From: Loripinus fragilis
Taxonomy: Eukaryota; Mollusca; Bivalvia; Lucinida; Lucinidae
NCBI GenBank assembly: GCA_964019695.1
Contig: OZ026527.1
Coordinates: 71,945,471-72,009,470, forward strand
Direction of reading: 5' to 3'
DNA length: 64,000 nt
In this document: piece after piece, positions 57,101-60,100 of the stretch
Layout of the letters: each line of letters starts with the position of its first letter
Position numbering within the stretch: the stretch's first letter is position 1
Notes under the pieces: model-generated
Database searches by the model: none
What the model was told of the DNA's origin: nothing
Seen by the model: only the letters and a program-made list of their open reading frames with translations
Program-made: the position numbers and the translations under genes

Positions 57101-60100
57101 CATGTGAGACATGGATGTTAAGGCGTGTTTGAATCTTAACTCCTAATCAATGTTTCATTTTACCGTCTTATGTAATTTATGCATTGCAGTAATATGCTAT
57201 TGCAGTAAACATTATCAATAGAATGGAAATATTTTTCTGGCATGCATGCAGATCATTCAGAACCAAAATGAAAGACAGTTCTTTTCCAATACTATCCAAT
57301 GACTTGTAAAATCTACTGTAAAAACGTAATACATGTATTTGGGAAATAATGAAGACCTACTTAGTTTATAGCCTGCAGGACAACCATCAAGGCATGGCGT
57401 AACTGGATCTTCAACACATGCATGCAGTGTATTATCAAAGCGTAGTCCATGTTGACAGCAAGTTGGTACTGGCAAGCCATTTTCACAGGTCCAGTATGTA
57501 TTGCAGTGGTGGTCAGTCACAGGTTCATTTTTCAGGCAAATATCTGAAATTATAAAAAACAGAGCATACTTAAAACTTTTCAGGAAGCAGCGTATTATTT
57601 TGTTTTCACTAGAATAAAATATCAGTGTATACACTGTATGTCCAATAGTCAGAATAAGCAAATGTCACTCATGTAGAGTAGTCTTTTCACTTAACAGAGG
57701 AACAGATATTTTGCCTTTTGGCCAATTAAAGCAATGCAATTCTTGAAAAAAAAAAAACAATTGTTTTACAAATATTAAATGTGGTAATGCAAAGAAATAT
57801 ATTTATAGTTTTTCTTATCTGTAGCTGGGTCTACCGTAGCTCAATTTGAGGATTTTTTATCTCTGACTGTCTGTGAGTCGTGAGCCCCTTTCTTTGTTTC
57901 ATCATAGTGTTTTAATTTGATTAGAGTGTTTCTCCATGATAATACATTGCAATTTTTAGAAGGCTTCCATGCGAGCTGAACGTTTCTTTCGCTTCAACAA
58001 CAACAGAATCTAGGGCGAAGATTTAATACCATTAAAATTCATTAAAGCCTCCTGGTGGCTTAGGCTGCTGTCCGCTCTAAGGTGTTGGCTCTGTTGTTGT
58101 TGACTTGTTGTTAGTGTTACTCTTATTGTGGGAGTCTGTAATTATTATATGTTTTTGTACGTTACATTATGTCCATTCTAGTTTGCAATCATCTTGATGG
58201 GGAAGAGAGAGCTGGTTGTTTTTCTTAGTTTGTCTTCATGGTGTCTCATGTTTGTTCTGTGGCCCTTCCTTATGGTGCCATGGGTTTGTCTGCAGTTTGT
58301 GATTGTGGTATTTCCTGATCAAACTTCCTTACTATTTGTGGTAAAAAGAGAACTAATTAAAATAGGCTTGTAATCACAATTATATGTTAGAGACCAAGAG
58401 GTAGCCAGTTTGAGCTACCTCTTAGCATAAAAAGTGTCTGTTCAGATAGACATAATGTTGTTTGAATGCTGCTTTGAAATAAATTTCATTGCTTCCATTC
58501 ATTTTAACTAGATTCAAAATAATTAAGTAGGCATTTATTGCTATTCTCACGATGTTGCTCTTTTTAAATAATAATGTCATTTTATGTAAAATGTAGACAG
58601 TTTTATGTCTGTGTGGGAGATACTACATGCATGTGTAAATTATTAAATGACTAAGAAATGTTAGGTAATTATATATATGAGCCAGCATACTCGCCAGCGT
58701 TATCGTTGCTAGCATACACAAAAGGTGAAAAACAATATAAAAAAAGTTCCGACAAATTATCAAATGTTAACCACGCTTCACATTTCCAAATTTAGTGTTT
58801 AATTGTTCCATATTTATCGCATGACACCGTGTCTGGGAGTGATACAACCCCATATAATAAAACTGATAAATAATTACTTATAACCTTTATGTAATGACTT
58901 CAATAACAATGCCATGTATATAATGACACATTTAATACAGAAAATGAAATTAGAAAGTAATTTTGATGCCATATGGTAAATATAATCTACCATTCGTTAT
59001 TCAACACGTTGTGAAAAATGATAAACTGTCCAGCAAGTCTCTTATTTGATCTCGTTTCCCCAACTTGTTTAAAAAATCAATAAAACATGAGCACTCATGC
59101 AAGGATCTCTGTTTATATCATGCTTGAAATATGGTATAAACGATCTCCTCAAATTGTGGTACATTTGGCATAGGTGACCAGACAAAGCTCAGGTTCAGAG
59201 GTCTCTCCTCATTTTATGTACACAGAATGATAGAAGATCACATGTCCAGATGCGCAACTTTTGGTGTGAAGTCTTTTCTAATACATTAGTTTAAACAGGT
59301 ATTATGGGAGCTCAACAAAACATGGCATTATGACGGTTTTGTTAAGTACCCACAAAATATATTTTAGTTGACAAATAGTAAACCATTTTAAATAAGGCTT
59401 AATTACTTGAGGTCTTGAAGATGAAGTTTCAAACCATTGACTTGATACTTAGCCTGACTTGATAGCTGTTAAAAACACATTGCTTAACGCATGAACAAAC
59501 ATTGCTTAACGCATATATATACAATAATAACGAGTATCGCCTATATTCTCTCTTGTAAATTGGGCTGAGAAAAAACATTTTGGAAAATACATCGTATTAT
59601 CTTTTAAGTATTCCATTGCATATTATATGTTAAGTGTTAAGTGTTAATGTGTTAAGTTGAATTGTTACCTGGAATAAGCGTGGCGTCACATTCGTGTGGT
59701 GAACAAGGTTTGTCTCTGTTATAATCACAGTCTCCTTTGCTGGCATTATAATGTTCGAAACCTATACAGCATCTTGGCACGGATGTTCCTCCCTCACAGT
59801 GCCAATATTGTTTACAGTTTCCAAAATGAGAATAGGTCATGCCTTCATTGGTTGGGTTGGCGCATACATCTAAAAGAAAACAACAAAGCATGTCATAAAT
59901 GATATGTCAAATATATATTTCTAGGTTAACTCAGTGTAGATATTTTTCTAATGCACATTTCATCAGATGTAGCCGCAGTTTGTATTAGACAGAGAATTGT
60001 GGAGACATGGCTGAGTTTAAGAGCGCTGTTTAAGACTCAGCAATTTTCATGCAACCAATTTAATCCCGGGGATTTGTATTCAATTTCTTCCAACAAAAGG

